The position numbers and the translations under genes were made by a program. 64,000 nucleotides of DNA from Pseudomonadota bacterium (GTDB taxonomy: Bacteria; Desulfobacterota; Desulfovibrionia; Desulfovibrionales; Desulfovibrionaceae), in the NCBI GenBank assembly GCA_023411815.1, contig JAEYOJ010000133.1:29825-93824 (forward strand), given 5' to 3'. The notes beneath the pieces were generated by a model that searched no databases, was not told where the DNA came from, and worked only from the letters and a program-made list of their open reading frames with translations. Shown here one piece after another: positions 1 to 8,045 of the stretch (its first letter is position 1; the number at the start of each line of letters is the position of its first letter).

Positions 1-276
1 GGCATCGAGAGCGTGGATACGCTCAATTGCGTGGCGCAGCACCACGAGCGCCTGGACGGCGGCGGCTATCCCCAGCGGTCCAGGAACGGCGAGATCACGC
101 TCCTCGGCCGCATCGCCGGCGTGGCCGACTCCCTGGCGGCCATGACCTCCGACCGGCCGCACGCCAAGGCTCGCGGCCTTGCGGAGTGCCTGCACGAGCT
201 GGCCCGCGACCGCCGCCGCTACGACTCCACCGTGGCCAAGGCCCTGCTCGTCTTCGTGCTTACCGAACTGAGCTAG
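1..276 (+). CDS. HD-GYP domain protein, C-terminal part (5' end outside window)
   Basis: This is the C-terminal 91 residues of an open frame that enters the window from the left. Near its start it carries HHERLDGGGYP, the hallmark second half of the HD-GYP motif of cyclic-di-GMP phosphodiesterases, followed by the typical R-I-A-G-V-A-D helix (canonical RIxxVADxxDA). HD-GYP enzymes linearise c-di-GMP and usually sit behind receiver or PAS input domains, which cannot be seen here. The final helix is short and ends in LTELS. A GTG at 13 is only an internal codon. The family is clear; catalytic competence cannot be judged because the HD half is missing. Confidence 0.85.
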   Translation, partial: GIESVDTLNCVAQHHERLDGGGYPQRSRNGEITLLGRIAGVADSLAAMTSDRPHAKARGLAECLHELARDRRRYDSTVAKALLVFVLTELS

Positions 277-438
277 GCGTAGCGGAGAAGCCCCGCGGGC
301 GTTTCTGTACAGGTCCGCTGAACGACCTTCTGTCCCTTCCGTTCGCCGCCGTATTGGCATATGGAAGGCCTGCGCCGCGCCGAGGCGCGGAAATATCCTC
401 TATCGACCAACCGGCCGTAACGGCCCCGGAGTTTGCCC

Positions 439-1623
439 ATGCGTTTCGCCTCCCGCATGCAGACCGCCCAGCGTTCGTTCATCCGTGAGATCCTCAAGGT
501 CACGGCCGACCCGCAGATCATCTCTCTTGCCGGCGGCCTGCCCAGCCCGGACCACTTCCCGTGCGCGGCTTTCGTGGAGGCGACCAGGGCCGAGTTGGGC
601 GAGGCCGGTCCGGCCTGTCTGCAGTATTCCACCACCGAGGGGCACCCAGATCTGCGCGCGTTTATCGCCAAGCGCTACGAGCGCTCGGGGCTGACCGTCT
701 CCCCCGACGAGGTGCTCATCACCACCGGCTCCCAGCAGGGCCTGGATCTCCTGGCCAAGGTCTTTCTCGATCCAGGCGACGCAATGGTCGTGGAGCGCCC
801 GGGCTATCTGGGGGCCATCCAGACCTTCTCGTTGTTCGGCGTGCGCTTCACGCCCGTGGAGCTGGAGGATGACGGAGTGGACACGGCTGCCCTGGAGAGC
901 GTCCTGCGCGCCGAGCGGCCCAAGCTTTATTATACGGTGCCCAATTTCCAGAATCCCTCGGGCGTGACCTTCAGCCTGGACAAACGCATTGCCGTGGCTG
1001 GGATCATGAACGGCCCGAGCGGCGAGGACACCGTGCTCATCGAGGACAATCCCTATGGGGAACTGCGCTTCCTGGGCCAGGACCTGCCCCCTGTCCGCAA
1101 GTTCATGCGCAAGCCTTCGGCCCTGCTGGGCTCCTTCTCCAAGATTGTAGCTCCGGGGTTGCGCATCGGCTGGATCGCCGGTGATAAAGAGATCATCGAG
1201 CAGTGCGTGACCGTGAAGCAGGCCGCCGACCTGCATACCTCGACCTTTGCCCAGCGCGTGCTGGCCCGCTTCCTGCGCGACAACGACCTGGACGCGCACA
1301 TCCAGAAGATACGCACGACCTACGGGGAGCGCCGCCAGGCCATGGTCGAGGCCATCCGCGAATACTTCCCGCCCCAGGCCAAGGCCACGGAGCCCGAGGG
1401 AGGCATGTTCCTGTGGATCACCCTGCCCGAGGGCTGTTCGTCGCTTGAGCTGTTCGACGTGGCCATTCAGGAGAAGGTCGCCTTCGTGCCCGGCGTGCCT
1501 TTCTATACCGACGGCAGCGGAGAGCGAGCCCTGCGGTTGAACTTCTCCAACGCCACGCCGGAAAGGATCACCGAGGGCATCAAGAGGCTGGGCCGGGCCA
1601 TCGGCCGGATGCTCGGAGGCTAG
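439..1623 (+). CDS. PLP-dependent aminotransferase, MocR/LysN (2-aminoadipate transaminase) type
   Basis: A 394-residue fold-type I aminotransferase without the N-terminal GntR domain of MocR regulators. It contains the glycine-rich GSQQGLDLLAK motif, YYTVPNFQNPSG, the aspartate region IEDNPYGELRF, and SFSKIVAPGLRIGWIAG with the Schiff-base lysine. The relatives are 2-aminoadipate or aromatic/branched-chain aminotransferases, so the substrate is not determined. The start is ATG 439, with CGGAG 8 nt upstream; a TTG six bases earlier lacks its own site. It is followed by a hairpin at about 1643-1683 shared with the convergent ParB-like gene. Confidence 0.88.
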   Translation: MRFASRMQTAQRSFIREILKVTADPQIISLAGGLPSPDHFPCAAFVEATRAELGEAGPACLQYSTTEGHPDLRAFIAKRYERSGLTVSPDEVLITTGSQQGLDLLAKVFLDPGDAMVVERPGYLGAIQTFSLFGVRFTPVELEDDGVDTAALESVLRAERPKLYYTVPNFQNPSGVTFSLDKRIAVAGIMNGPSGEDTVLIEDNPYGELRFLGQDLPPVRKFMRKPSALLGSFSKIVAPGLRIGWIAGDKEIIEQCVTVKQAADLHTSTFAQRVLARFLRDNDLDAHIQKIRTTYGERRQAMVEAIREYFPPQAKATEPEGGMFLWITLPEGCSSLELFDVAIQEKVAFVPGVPFYTDGSGERALRLNFSNATPERITEGIKRLGRAIGRMLGG

Positions 1624-1642
1624 CTTTCAAGCACAGACCCAG

Positions 1643-1683
1643 GGCGGCGGCCTTCGGAAATCCCCGGGCTGCCGCCTTTCGTT
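1643..1683. terminator. Hairpin between convergent genes, putative terminator
   Basis: A 10-bp stem (GGCGGCGGCC with GGCTGCCGCC, one G-T wobble) and a 14-nt loop are followed on the plus strand by TTTCGTT. It lies just after the aminotransferase stop and just before the 3' end of the minus-strand ParB-like gene. Confidence 0.6.
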
Positions 1684-1693
1684 GGCGGTACGG

Positions 1694-2464
1694 CTAGAAA
1701 TCCAGGCTCCTGTGGACCAGCCAGTTGTCCAGACGGCGACTGATGGTCCCGACCTTCTCCCTGAGTCTGGCGTACTTGGCGACATCGGTCTTGAGGACGT
1801 CCAGGTAGGGCAAGTGCCCCTCGATCGTGTCCAGACACTGCAAGCTTTCCCGGTACAACCGTTCGATCTTGTCCTTGTCCTTGCGGATATCCTCCATGTG
1901 CAGCCTGTAGGTGGCGAAGGCGGTCTTTTTCTGCTCGTCGCCTTCGGTTCGGGCGATCTTCAGCAGTTCCTCGAAAGAGTACTCCGGGTGCGACCGGCAT
2001 TCCTCGAAGATTTCCCGCGGCAGCCTTTTCAACTCCAGGATGTTGCGGATGTCTTCCGCCGGCACCCGCAGCATGGCCGCAAGCTGCTCTTTGGAAAAGC
2101 CGTAGGCCACGGCCTGCAGCACGGCTTCGGCCCGCCGGCAGGGAGTGAGGTCCGGGCGCAGGAGATTCTCGACCACCTCGACCTCGAAGCTGTCACCCGT
2201 GCAGCAAACGGCCGGTATCGTGCGCAGGCCGGCGGCCTTGGCCACCCGGAGCCTGTCGATGCCGCCCACGATCTCCAGGGTGCCGTCCTGGCGCACACGG
2301 AAGGATACGGGCCGCAGCGAGCCCTGCTCGCGACAGTGCTTCAGGATGCTGTCCTGCAACGCGAGATCCGCCGGGCAGGACTCATCGAGTTCCGGGCTGC
2401 ATGCGAGCTCGTCCATGAGGACATGGTACATCTCTCCACGCTTGAACCTGGCGCCACTTCCCAT
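1694..2464 (-). CDS. Solitary ParB-like (Spo0J/ParB N-terminal domain) DNA-binding protein
   Basis: A 256-residue protein with a ParB-type N-domain: a DSILKHCREQGSLRPVSFR segment, EIVGGIDRLRVAKAAGLRTIPAV (equivalent of the GERRxRAA box) and VVENLLRPDLTPCRRAEAV. A helix-turn-helix-like stretch follows (YGFSKEQLAAMLRVPAEDI), then a charged helical C-terminus. No parA, parS site or origin is visible nearby, so a segregation role is unsupported; ParB-fold proteins also act as regulators or CTPase switches. Start at 2464 with GGGAGG upstream. It is transcribed away from the divergent small gene at 2688. Confidence 0.75.
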   Translation of the reverse strand: MGSGARFKRGEMYHVLMDELACSPELDESCPADLALQDSILKHCREQGSLRPVSFRVRQDGTLEIVGGIDRLRVAKAAGLRTIPAVCCTGDSFEVEVVENLLRPDLTPCRRAEAVLQAVAYGFSKEQLAAMLRVPAEDIRNILELKRLPREIFEECRSHPEYSFEELLKIARTEGDEQKKTAFATYRLHMEDIRKDKDKIERLYRESLQCLDTIEGHLPYLDVLKTDVAKYARLREKVGTISRRLDNWLVHRSLDF

Positions 2465-2687
2465 TGCGCACCTCCCGCACTGCTCGGCTGATGGGGTTCC
2501 AACTCCAATCTACATCACTTCCGATCCTTGAAGTCAATCCGAGCTCGATTCGACGCCTGATCGCCGCCTCCAGTGCGGAAAGTAATCGCACGGCATGGCC
2601 GATCGCGTGAACATGATCGCGAATTAACTTGTGGCCGATGAAGACTCCGGGCAAAGTGATACCGGCGCATACTTCCTGGAGGAACGC

Positions 2688-3071
2688 ATGGTGAATCAAA
2701 AAGATCATGACATGGCTCTGAAACCGCTGCTGCCGCTCATCGGAGAGAAAGGCGTGCAGCGGATCGCCGAATATCGCGTCTATCGTGACGGATGGGACAA
2801 GGGACGGGGGCGGGCGCTGCAATCCGCCTCCTTGCGCGGACTATTGGAGCTTGCCGGCTATTTGCCCACTCTGCCCAGCATGCCGAACGTCCTGCTGACG
2901 CATGACGGCAACTTGTCACTGGTCTTCACGGACGTGGCCGGCAAGTCAGTGGAACTGGACCTGCTATCGGATGGCTACTACCTGTACTCGGAAAGCCTGG
3001 ACGACCTGGAAAGGGAGTTCGACAAAGGCGAGCGCAAGGATTTGCTGACGCTGCTGCGAAAGCTGATTTGA
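2688..3071 (+). CDS. Uncharacterised 127-residue protein
   Basis: I do not recognise this family. The frame is open further upstream, but ATG 2688 is preceded by GGAGGA and gives a compact soluble 127-residue protein. It begins with a helical, charged region and ends with alternating strands (LLTHDGNLSLVFTDVAGKSVELDLLSDGYYLY) and an acidic/basic helix. No signal peptide or membrane segment is seen. A strong intrinsic terminator follows immediately, so it is probably a single-gene transcript. Antitoxin-like or immunity-type small proteins can look like this, but nothing in the sequence shows that role. Confidence 0.6.
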   Translation: MVNQKDHDMALKPLLPLIGEKGVQRIAEYRVYRDGWDKGRGRALQSASLRGLLELAGYLPTLPSMPNVLLTHDGNLSLVFTDVAGKSVELDLLSDGYYLYSESLDDLEREFDKGERKDLLTLLRKLI

Positions 3072-3075
3072 GATC

Positions 3076-3107
3076 ACTCCTTGCTTGGCAAGGAGTTTGT
3101 TTTGATT
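3076..3107 (+). terminator. Rho-independent terminator
   Basis: A perfect 9-bp stem (ACTCCTTGC / GCAAGGAGT) with a 3-nt loop is followed by TTGTTTTGATTT, 4 nt after the stop of the preceding small gene. Confidence 0.85.
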
Positions 3108-3134
3108 TGACAATTGATAGCGGTGTGGCGGGAT

Positions 3135-3656
3135 ATGAGAAGGCACTTCTATCACGTGGTCCTTTTGGGGAGCCTTTTTCTGTTCATGTCTGGATGTGCC
3201 AGCATCGTGAGCAAGTGGTCCTACCCGGTTGAGATAAAGAGCAATCCAAGCCAAGCGGAGTTCACAATTGTAGATGGCAGTGGAAAAGAAATCTACAAGG
3301 GTGTTACGCCAGCGACTGTAAACCTGAAAGGCAAGCTGGGGTATTTCAGATGGCAGCAATATGAGATCACCTTTAGTAAAGAAGGATATTGCAGCTCATC
3401 TACCAGGCTGATTGCTGATGTCAACGGTTGGTATTGGGGCAATTTCCTGTTCGGCGGGTTCATCGGGTTTATCATCATCGATCCCGTCACAGGCGCCATG
3501 TGGAGGCTTCCAGGCAGCGTGACGGTAAATCTGGAGGCTGAAATCCAGGAAATTCATCCGGACGCGGATGTGATTCAAGTAGTCAGCCTGGAGAGCGTTC
3601 CCTTGCATCAACGGAACATGTTTGTGCCGTTGGAGATTCCCTCCTTGATGCAGTAG
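3135..3656 (+). CDS. PEGA-domain-like outer lipoprotein
   Basis: A 173-residue protein starting at ATG 3135 (a TTG 21 nt upstream is less likely). A hydrophobic signal ends in a lipobox-like LFMSGC-A, predicting a lipid-modified cysteine. The mature part opens with SNPSQAEFTIVDGSGKEIYKGVTPATVNL, the pattern of a PEGA domain (P-x-G-A-x-V ... G-x-TP). It also has a hydrophobic glycine-rich hairpin (GNFLFGGFIGFIIIDPVTGAMW) seen in a family of small lipoproteins. Function unknown. The base composition is less GC-rich than the neighbours, which may indicate recent acquisition. Confidence 0.65.
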   Translation: MRRHFYHVVLLGSLFLFMSGCASIVSKWSYPVEIKSNPSQAEFTIVDGSGKEIYKGVTPATVNLKGKLGYFRWQQYEITFSKEGYCSSSTRLIADVNGWYWGNFLFGGFIGFIIIDPVTGAMWRLPGSVTVNLEAEIQEIHPDADVIQVVSLESVPLHQRNMFVPLEIPSLMQ

Positions 3657-3670
3657 GGGGATCAGAGTGA

Positions 3671-3689
3671 GGGCGGCCTTGAACCGCCC
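3671..3689. terminator. Weak hairpin between convergent genes
   Basis: GGGCGG and CCGCCC pair across a 7-nt loop between the lipoprotein gene and the minus-strand reductase gene. There is no T tract on either side, so termination is only a guess. Confidence 0.3.
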
Positions 3690-3695
3690 CCGATT

Positions 3696-4043
3696 CTAGC
3701 CCAGCCCCATGGCCTTCATGACCTTCTCGGCCGGCCGTCTTTCGGGTACTGTCTTGTGCTCGGTCTTCCCTTCGTTCCATTCCTTGTTCACATACAGAGC
3801 GCAGAAACAGGCGCCGTACTCCGCCACGTCCGGCTCGCGGTAGACGCAGGGGCAGACGATGTCCCGGTCCTCCTCGAAAGTGCCGATTGCCAGACGGCAG
3901 GGGCAGGACATGTAGCCGTAGCGCTCCTTGTTGACCAGCAGGTTCTCCAGGAGGGGCATGGTGTAGCTCATGTCCGCGTTGAACAGATAGCCCCTGGCCT
4001 CCTGAATCGGCTTGAGCTTCTCGTAAAGCTGCTTGGCGTCCAT
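3696..4043 (-). CDS. Ferredoxin-thioredoxin reductase catalytic (beta) subunit family
   Basis: A 115-residue protein with three paired-cysteine motifs: CPC at residues 47-49, CPC at 64-66 and CFC at 79-81. These match the [4Fe-4S] plus redox-disulfide centre of ferredoxin-thioredoxin reductase catalytic subunits (CPC, CPC, CHC in plants). The third motif has Phe in place of the usual His. The start is ATG 4043, 4 nt after the stop of the glutaredoxin-like gene, so the two are almost certainly co-translated. The Grx-like protein is the obvious electron acceptor. No variable FTR subunit is present, as is usual outside phototrophs. Confidence 0.85.
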   Translation of the reverse strand: MDAKQLYEKLKPIQEARGYLFNADMSYTMPLLENLLVNKERYGYMSCPCRLAIGTFEEDRDIVCPCVYREPDVAEYGACFCALYVNKEWNEGKTEHKTVPERRPAEKVMKAMGLG

Positions 4044-4047
4044 GCTC

Positions 4048-4299
4048 TCAGACTCCCAGGGCGGCCTGGAGCTCGTCCTTGTTGAAGCCGACCAGGACCT
4101 TTTCCCCGATGAGCATGGTCGGGAAGGACAGGGCCGGATTGTGCTTCTTGACCGCGTCGATGGCCTGCTGGCGCTCCTCGCCGGCGAGCATGTCCACATA
4201 GGTGCAGTCATACTCGACGTTGTTGCTTTCCAGGTATTCCTTGGCCTTCTTGCAGTGGATGCAGGTGCTCAGGGCGTAAATCTTAACCTTGGCGGACAT
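4048..4299 (-). CDS. Glutaredoxin-like / NrdH-type thioredoxin-fold protein
   Basis: An 83-residue thioredoxin-fold protein with active site CIHC (STCIHCKKAKEYL), cis-proline region SFPTMLIG and a C-terminal GFNKDEL helix, all typical of small glutaredoxins. The ATG at 4299 is preceded by GGAGGA; in-frame codons further upstream have no such site. It sits directly upstream of the FTR-like gene in the same transcript, suggesting that reduced ferredoxin, not NADPH or glutathione, supplies its electrons. Targets are unknown. Confidence 0.87.
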   Translation of the reverse strand: MSAKVKIYALSTCIHCKKAKEYLESNNVEYDCTYVDMLAGEERQQAIDAVKKHNPALSFPTMLIGEKVLVGFNKDELQAALGV

Positions 4300-4375
4300 G
4301 GTATGATCCTCCGGATTGTCTGGATTGGGGAAAAGCATACTAGAGCCACAGTAATTCCCTTTGCCGAGGCTTCTG

Positions 4376-5260
4376 TCAAGCCGACCGGCGGGCGAGATGC
4401 GTCTCCAGCCGTCCGGCGGCCAAGGAGCAGGCCAGGCAGGCGAGCAGGTACAGTCCGAGCACCGTGAGCCATATCTCGAATGTGCGGTAGGTCGCGGCCA
4501 TGAGCTCCAGCCCCTCGAAGGTCAGCTCCGGGATGGACACCACGGCCACGATGGACGAGTCCTTGATGGTCGAAATGAACTGCCCGGCCAGCGGCGGGAC
4601 CATGCGCCGCATGGCCTGGGGCAGAATGACGCGCGTCATGCGCTGCCGGCGCGACAGGCCCAGGGCGTAGGCCGCTTCCCACTGGCCGCGCTCGATGGAC
4701 TGCACTCCCGAGCGAACGATCTCGGCGATGTACGCACCCTCGTACAGGGCCAGGGTAGCCAGGGCCGACAGGAAGGCCGTCAACCTGCCGGGCGGGGCCA
4801 TGAGCAGGGACAGCGTATCATGCCAGGTCTGGGGCAAGGCATAGGCCAGTTCCTGCACGCCAAGGGCGGTCATGATCCAGTCGCCCACGAAGAAGTAGAA
4901 CAGGAACACGAGCACCAGCGGCGGGGTGTTGCGCATGACCTCCACATACGCGCGGGCGCACAGGCGCAGAAACAGGCTGCGCGACACGCGGCACAGCCCG
5001 GCCGCCACGCCTGCGATCAGGGCCAGCAGCATGGTCCAGGCCGCCAGGCGCAGGGTGGCGACGAACCCTTTCAGGAGCAGGCCGGGAGCAAGCGAGCCGT
5101 CCTCGCCACGGCGAAGGATGGTTCGCCCCACGAAGGACCAGTCCCAGTCGTAGCCGAGCACCACGGCCGCTCGCCAGGCCAGCCAGCCAGCCGCGCCGGC
5201 CGCGGCGAGCAGCAGAATCGCGTCCAGCAGGGTGAAGCGCGTTGCGTGTCGCGGAAGCAC
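4376..5260 (-). CDS. Polar amino-acid ABC transporter permease (HisM/GlnP type)
   Basis: A 294-residue inner-membrane permease with the EAA-loop signature of polar amino-acid transporters (SGVQSIERGQWEAAYALGLSRRQRMTRVILPQAMRRMVPPL). The N-terminal extension contains a periplasmic stretch (YDWDWSFVGRTILRRG), as in long permeases of this class. It begins with GTG 3 nt after the stop of the binding-protein gene and is the last ABC gene of the operon. With the other permease (6932-7750) it would form a heterodimeric channel for an acidic, basic or polar amino acid. Confidence 0.9.
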   Translation of the reverse strand: MLPRHATRFTLLDAILLLAAAGAAGWLAWRAAVVLGYDWDWSFVGRTILRRGEDGSLAPGLLLKGFVATLRLAAWTMLLALIAGVAAGLCRVSRSLFLRLCARAYVEVMRNTPPLVLVFLFYFFVGDWIMTALGVQELAYALPQTWHDTLSLLMAPPGRLTAFLSALATLALYEGAYIAEIVRSGVQSIERGQWEAAYALGLSRRQRMTRVILPQAMRRMVPPLAGQFISTIKDSSIVAVVSIPELTFEGLELMAATYRTFEIWLTVLGLYLLACLACSLAAGRLETHLARRSA

Positions 5261-5263
5261 GGA

Positions 5264-6097
5264 TCAGGGCAGCCGGTTGGCCCAGTCGCGGGTTTCGAAC
5301 CAGTACGTGTAGCGTTCCGCGAACCAGCCTTCGGCCTCCACGGCGCGAATCCAGGAGTCCAGGTAGTTCAGCGTGTCCGGGTCGCCCTTGCGCACGGCGA
5401 CGGCGTTGGGCTCGATGGTGAAGGTTCCGGAGAAGGGCAGGAACAGCCTGTCCTTGTGCGCGATGGCCTCGAAGGCCGGTTTGGGCGCGGTGGACACGAA
5501 GGCGTGGGCGTTGCCGTTCAGCAACTCCTGCAGGGCCTGCGGCTCGGAGTCGAACAGCCGCACGCTGGCCTTGGGCAGGTATTTCTGCGCGGCCAGGGCG
5601 GCGGTGGTGCCGGTGCGCGCGGCGATGACCACGCCCGGCTTGTCGAAGTCTTCCAGTTTGGAAAAGCCCTGGGCCTTCCGCTTGTGTGCCACCAGGGACA
5701 TGCCCGTGACGTTGTAGGGAATGGAGAAGTTGACCTTGAGGGCCCTGTCCGGGCGGATGGACATGCCGCCGATGATCATGTCGAACTTGCCCGTGAGCAG
5801 GGCCGGGATGATGCCGGACCATTGCGTGTGCACCAATTCGAGCTTCACGCCCATGTCCTGGGCCAGCCGCCGGGCCACGTCGACCTCGTAGCCCATGAAC
5901 TCGCCGTCCTTGTCCTTCATTGCCCATGGCTCGAAGGTGGACATGCCCACGCGCAGCACTCCGCGGCGCAGGATCTGCTCGATGGCGCTCTGGCTGGCCA
6001 GTTCCTGGCCAAGATTCGCTGCAAGCGCGGGTAAAGCGGCGAGCAGGAGAACGAGGCAGGCGAAGGCGAGGATATCTGTCGGACTGATGCGGCGCAT
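5264..6097 (-). CDS. Periplasmic amino-acid-binding protein of ABC transporter
   Basis: A 277-residue family-3 solute-binding protein with an N-terminal signal peptide (hydrophobic run, likely cleavage after ALPALAA). Recognisable elements are RGVLRVGMSTFEPWAMKDKDGEFMGYEVDVARRLAQDM, FDMIIGGMSIRPDRA (canonical D-x-I-x-x-x-x-x-T-x-x-R) and a late aromatic lobe. The ligand cannot be read from sequence. ATG 6097 is preceded by AAGGAGG. The gene lies between the ATPase and second permease genes. Confidence 0.9.
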   Translation of the reverse strand: MRRISPTDILAFACLVLLLAALPALAANLGQELASQSAIEQILRRGVLRVGMSTFEPWAMKDKDGEFMGYEVDVARRLAQDMGVKLELVHTQWSGIIPALLTGKFDMIIGGMSIRPDRALKVNFSIPYNVTGMSLVAHKRKAQGFSKLEDFDKPGVVIAARTGTTAALAAQKYLPKASVRLFDSEPQALQELLNGNAHAFVSTAPKPAFEAIAHKDRLFLPFSGTFTIEPNAVAVRKGDPDTLNYLDSWIRAVEAEGWFAERYTYWFETRDWANRLP

Positions 6098-6152
6098 GCA
6101 GGGGCCTCCTTGTATTTACGTTCAGACCGCCTGAACGGCGGCAGACCAGCGT

Positions 6153-6920
6153 TTACAGAATCTGGCTCAGGAAGGAGCGAGTGCGTTCGTGGCGCGGGTT
6201 CTCGAAGAAACGTTCGGGCGGGGCCTGCTCCACGATGCGTCCCGCGTCCATGAGCGCGATGCGGTCGCCCACCTCGCGGGCAAAGCCCATCTCGTGCGTC
6301 ACGACGACCATGGTCATGCCTTCCAGAGCCAGCTCCTTCATGACCTCCAGCACCTCGCCGATCATTTCCGGGTCCAGGGCGCTGGTGGCCTCGTCGAAAA
6401 GCATGATGCGCGGCCGCATGGCCAAGGCGCGGGCGATGGCCACGCGCTGCTGCTGCCCGCCCGAGAGCTGGTGCGGGTAGCGCTCGCCCAGTCCGTCCAG
6501 GCCGACGCGGGCCAGCAGGCGCGCGGCTTCCTCCTCGGCCTGACGGCGGGACCAGCGCCGTACGAGACGCGGAGCCAGCATGATGTTGCCGACCGCCGTG
6601 AGGTGCGGGAAAAGGTTGAAGGACTGGAAGACCATGCCCACCTCGCGGCGGATGGCGTCGCGCGTACGCTCCGAGAGGACGAGGCCGTCCACCTCGATTT
6701 CGCCCGCGTCGATGTCCTCCAGACCGTTGATGCAGCGCAGCAGCGTGGACTTGCCGGAGCCCGACGGGCCGATGATCACGAGCACCTCGCCCTGGCGCAC
6801 GTGCAGGTCCACGCCGTCCAAGGCCGGGACCCCGCCGGGGAAGGTCTTGCGCACGCCGCGCAAGCCTATGATCTCCTCGCCAATGGTCTTGGCGCGCGAA
6901 TCCAGGGCCTTCTTGAGCAT
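6153..6920 (-). CDS. Polar amino-acid ABC transporter ATPase (GlnQ/HisP type)
   Basis: A 255-residue ATPase with Walker A GPSGSGKST, Q-loop VFQSFNLFPHLT, signature LSGGQQQRVAIARAL, Walker B IMLFDEATSALDPE and switch VTHEMGFA. These match the PAAT family that energises amino-acid uptake. The Walker B segment reads DEATSALD where DEPTSALD is usual, a tolerated variation. It starts 12 nt downstream of the first permease stop and is co-transcribed with the binding protein and second permease. Confidence 0.93.
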   Translation of the reverse strand: MLKKALDSRAKTIGEEIIGLRGVRKTFPGGVPALDGVDLHVRQGEVLVIIGPSGSGKSTLLRCINGLEDIDAGEIEVDGLVLSERTRDAIRREVGMVFQSFNLFPHLTAVGNIMLAPRLVRRWSRRQAEEEAARLLARVGLDGLGERYPHQLSGGQQQRVAIARALAMRPRIMLFDEATSALDPEMIGEVLEVMKELALEGMTMVVVTHEMGFAREVGDRIALMDAGRIVEQAPPERFFENPRHERTRSFLSQIL

Positions 6921-6931
6921 TCGTGATCTCC

Positions 6932-7750
6932 TCAGGCCACCAGGCCCATGCGCCGTTCCAGGCCGCTGGCGGCCAGGGACAGCAGCGTGTTCAGGAGCAG
7001 ATATATGGCCGCGACGGTGAACCAGACCTCGAAGGTCAGGAACGTGTCGGCCACGATGATCTGGCCCTGCATGGTCAACTCATGCACGGCGATGGTGCTG
7101 ACCAGGGCCGAGTCCTTGACCAGGGAAACGGCCTGGCTCGTCAGCGGCGGGAGCACGCGGCGCAGGGCCTGGGGCAGCACCACGCGCGCATAGGCCTGGG
7201 GCCGCGACAGCCCCAGGCTGTAGGCCGCCTCCCACTGACCGCGTTCCACGGACACGATGCCGGCGCGGATGATCTCGGAGGCGTAGGCGCCTTCGAAAAG
7301 GGCCAGGGCCAGGATGCCGGCGGCCATGCCGCCGATGCCCAGCACGGGCGACAGGGCGAAGTAGATGAACAGGATCTGGATGAGCAGGGGCGTGTTGCGC
7401 ACGCTTTCCAGGTAGATCGTGGCCAGCAGTCTTCCCACGGCCGAGGAGGACAGACGCAGCAGGGCCGTGAGCATGCCGACGAGGCACGCCAGCATCAGCC
7501 CGGCGGCGGTTATCTTCAGGGTGACGCCCAGGCCTTGCAGCAGCGGCCCGGCCACGAGCCGGCCGTCGATATCCTGCAGGAGGTAGCGCGGCAGGCGGTA
7601 CCACTGCCAGTTGTAGCCCATTCGCTCGGAGCCGGTCCAGGTCAGCCAGGTCAGGCCGCCCAGGAGCAGGCAGAAGCCCAGGAGGTCGAGAAGAGGACGG
7701 GTTTTGCGTCCCGGGTGCGGGAAGGAAGAATAAGCCGTGGCGTGATGCAT
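6932..7750 (-). CDS. Polar amino-acid ABC transporter permease, first gene of operon
   Basis: A 272-residue permease paralogous to the one at 4376-5260. Both have an N-terminal hydrophobic helix, a periplasmic segment (MGYNWQWYRLPRYLL) and the EAA loop (AGIVSVERGQWEAAYSLGLSRPQAYARVVLPQALRRVLPPL). As the first gene it defines the transcript: permease, ATPase, binding protein, permease, possibly continuing into glutaredoxin/FTR. The ATG at 7750 follows other possible in-frame starts only after a non-coding leader. Confidence 0.9.
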   Translation of the reverse strand: MHHATAYSSFPHPGRKTRPLLDLLGFCLLLGGLTWLTWTGSERMGYNWQWYRLPRYLLQDIDGRLVAGPLLQGLGVTLKITAAGLMLACLVGMLTALLRLSSSAVGRLLATIYLESVRNTPLLIQILFIYFALSPVLGIGGMAAGILALALFEGAYASEIIRAGIVSVERGQWEAAYSLGLSRPQAYARVVLPQALRRVLPPLTSQAVSLVKDSALVSTIAVHELTMQGQIIVADTFLTFEVWFTVAAIYLLLNTLLSLAASGLERRMGLVA

Positions 7751-8045
7751 GCGTTGTCCGGTAGCCGCGCGGCTATGGCTTTGTTCCCGGCCCAGAAGGC
7801 TCGGTGCAGTCCAGGATGAAGAAGATGCGGCCCTGACGGCGGACCGCGGATATGATTCGCCGCATTTTGTTCTCCGCCCGTTTGCCCCGCCATGCCTGCG
7901 GCTCTCGGCTCGGACCTGAGCGAACCCGCCCGGCGGATTCCGGCTTCATGGGTTATCGCGGCAAGGCTGGGGAATATATGGATATGCTTATCACTTTCTT
8001 TCGGCGCTGTCTCCATTCAAAGGCGAAAATGGCGATCGTCGGCCC
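7751..8045. other. Intergenic leader of the ABC operon
   Basis: About 295 bases between the ABC operon (starting at 7750, minus strand) and the stop of the metallophosphoesterase gene (8046, minus strand). It should hold the operon promoter. I see an A/T-rich patch near 7973-8000 (minus-strand ATATCCATATATTCC) but no promoter that I would assign, and no RNA gene. Confidence 0.5.

Noticed and set aside
4361..6034. A 557-codon plus-strand frame opposite the ABC transporter
   Set aside because: Same GC-rich antisense effect: Gln/His/Gly-rich translation, no motifs, and it covers two well-supported ABC genes.
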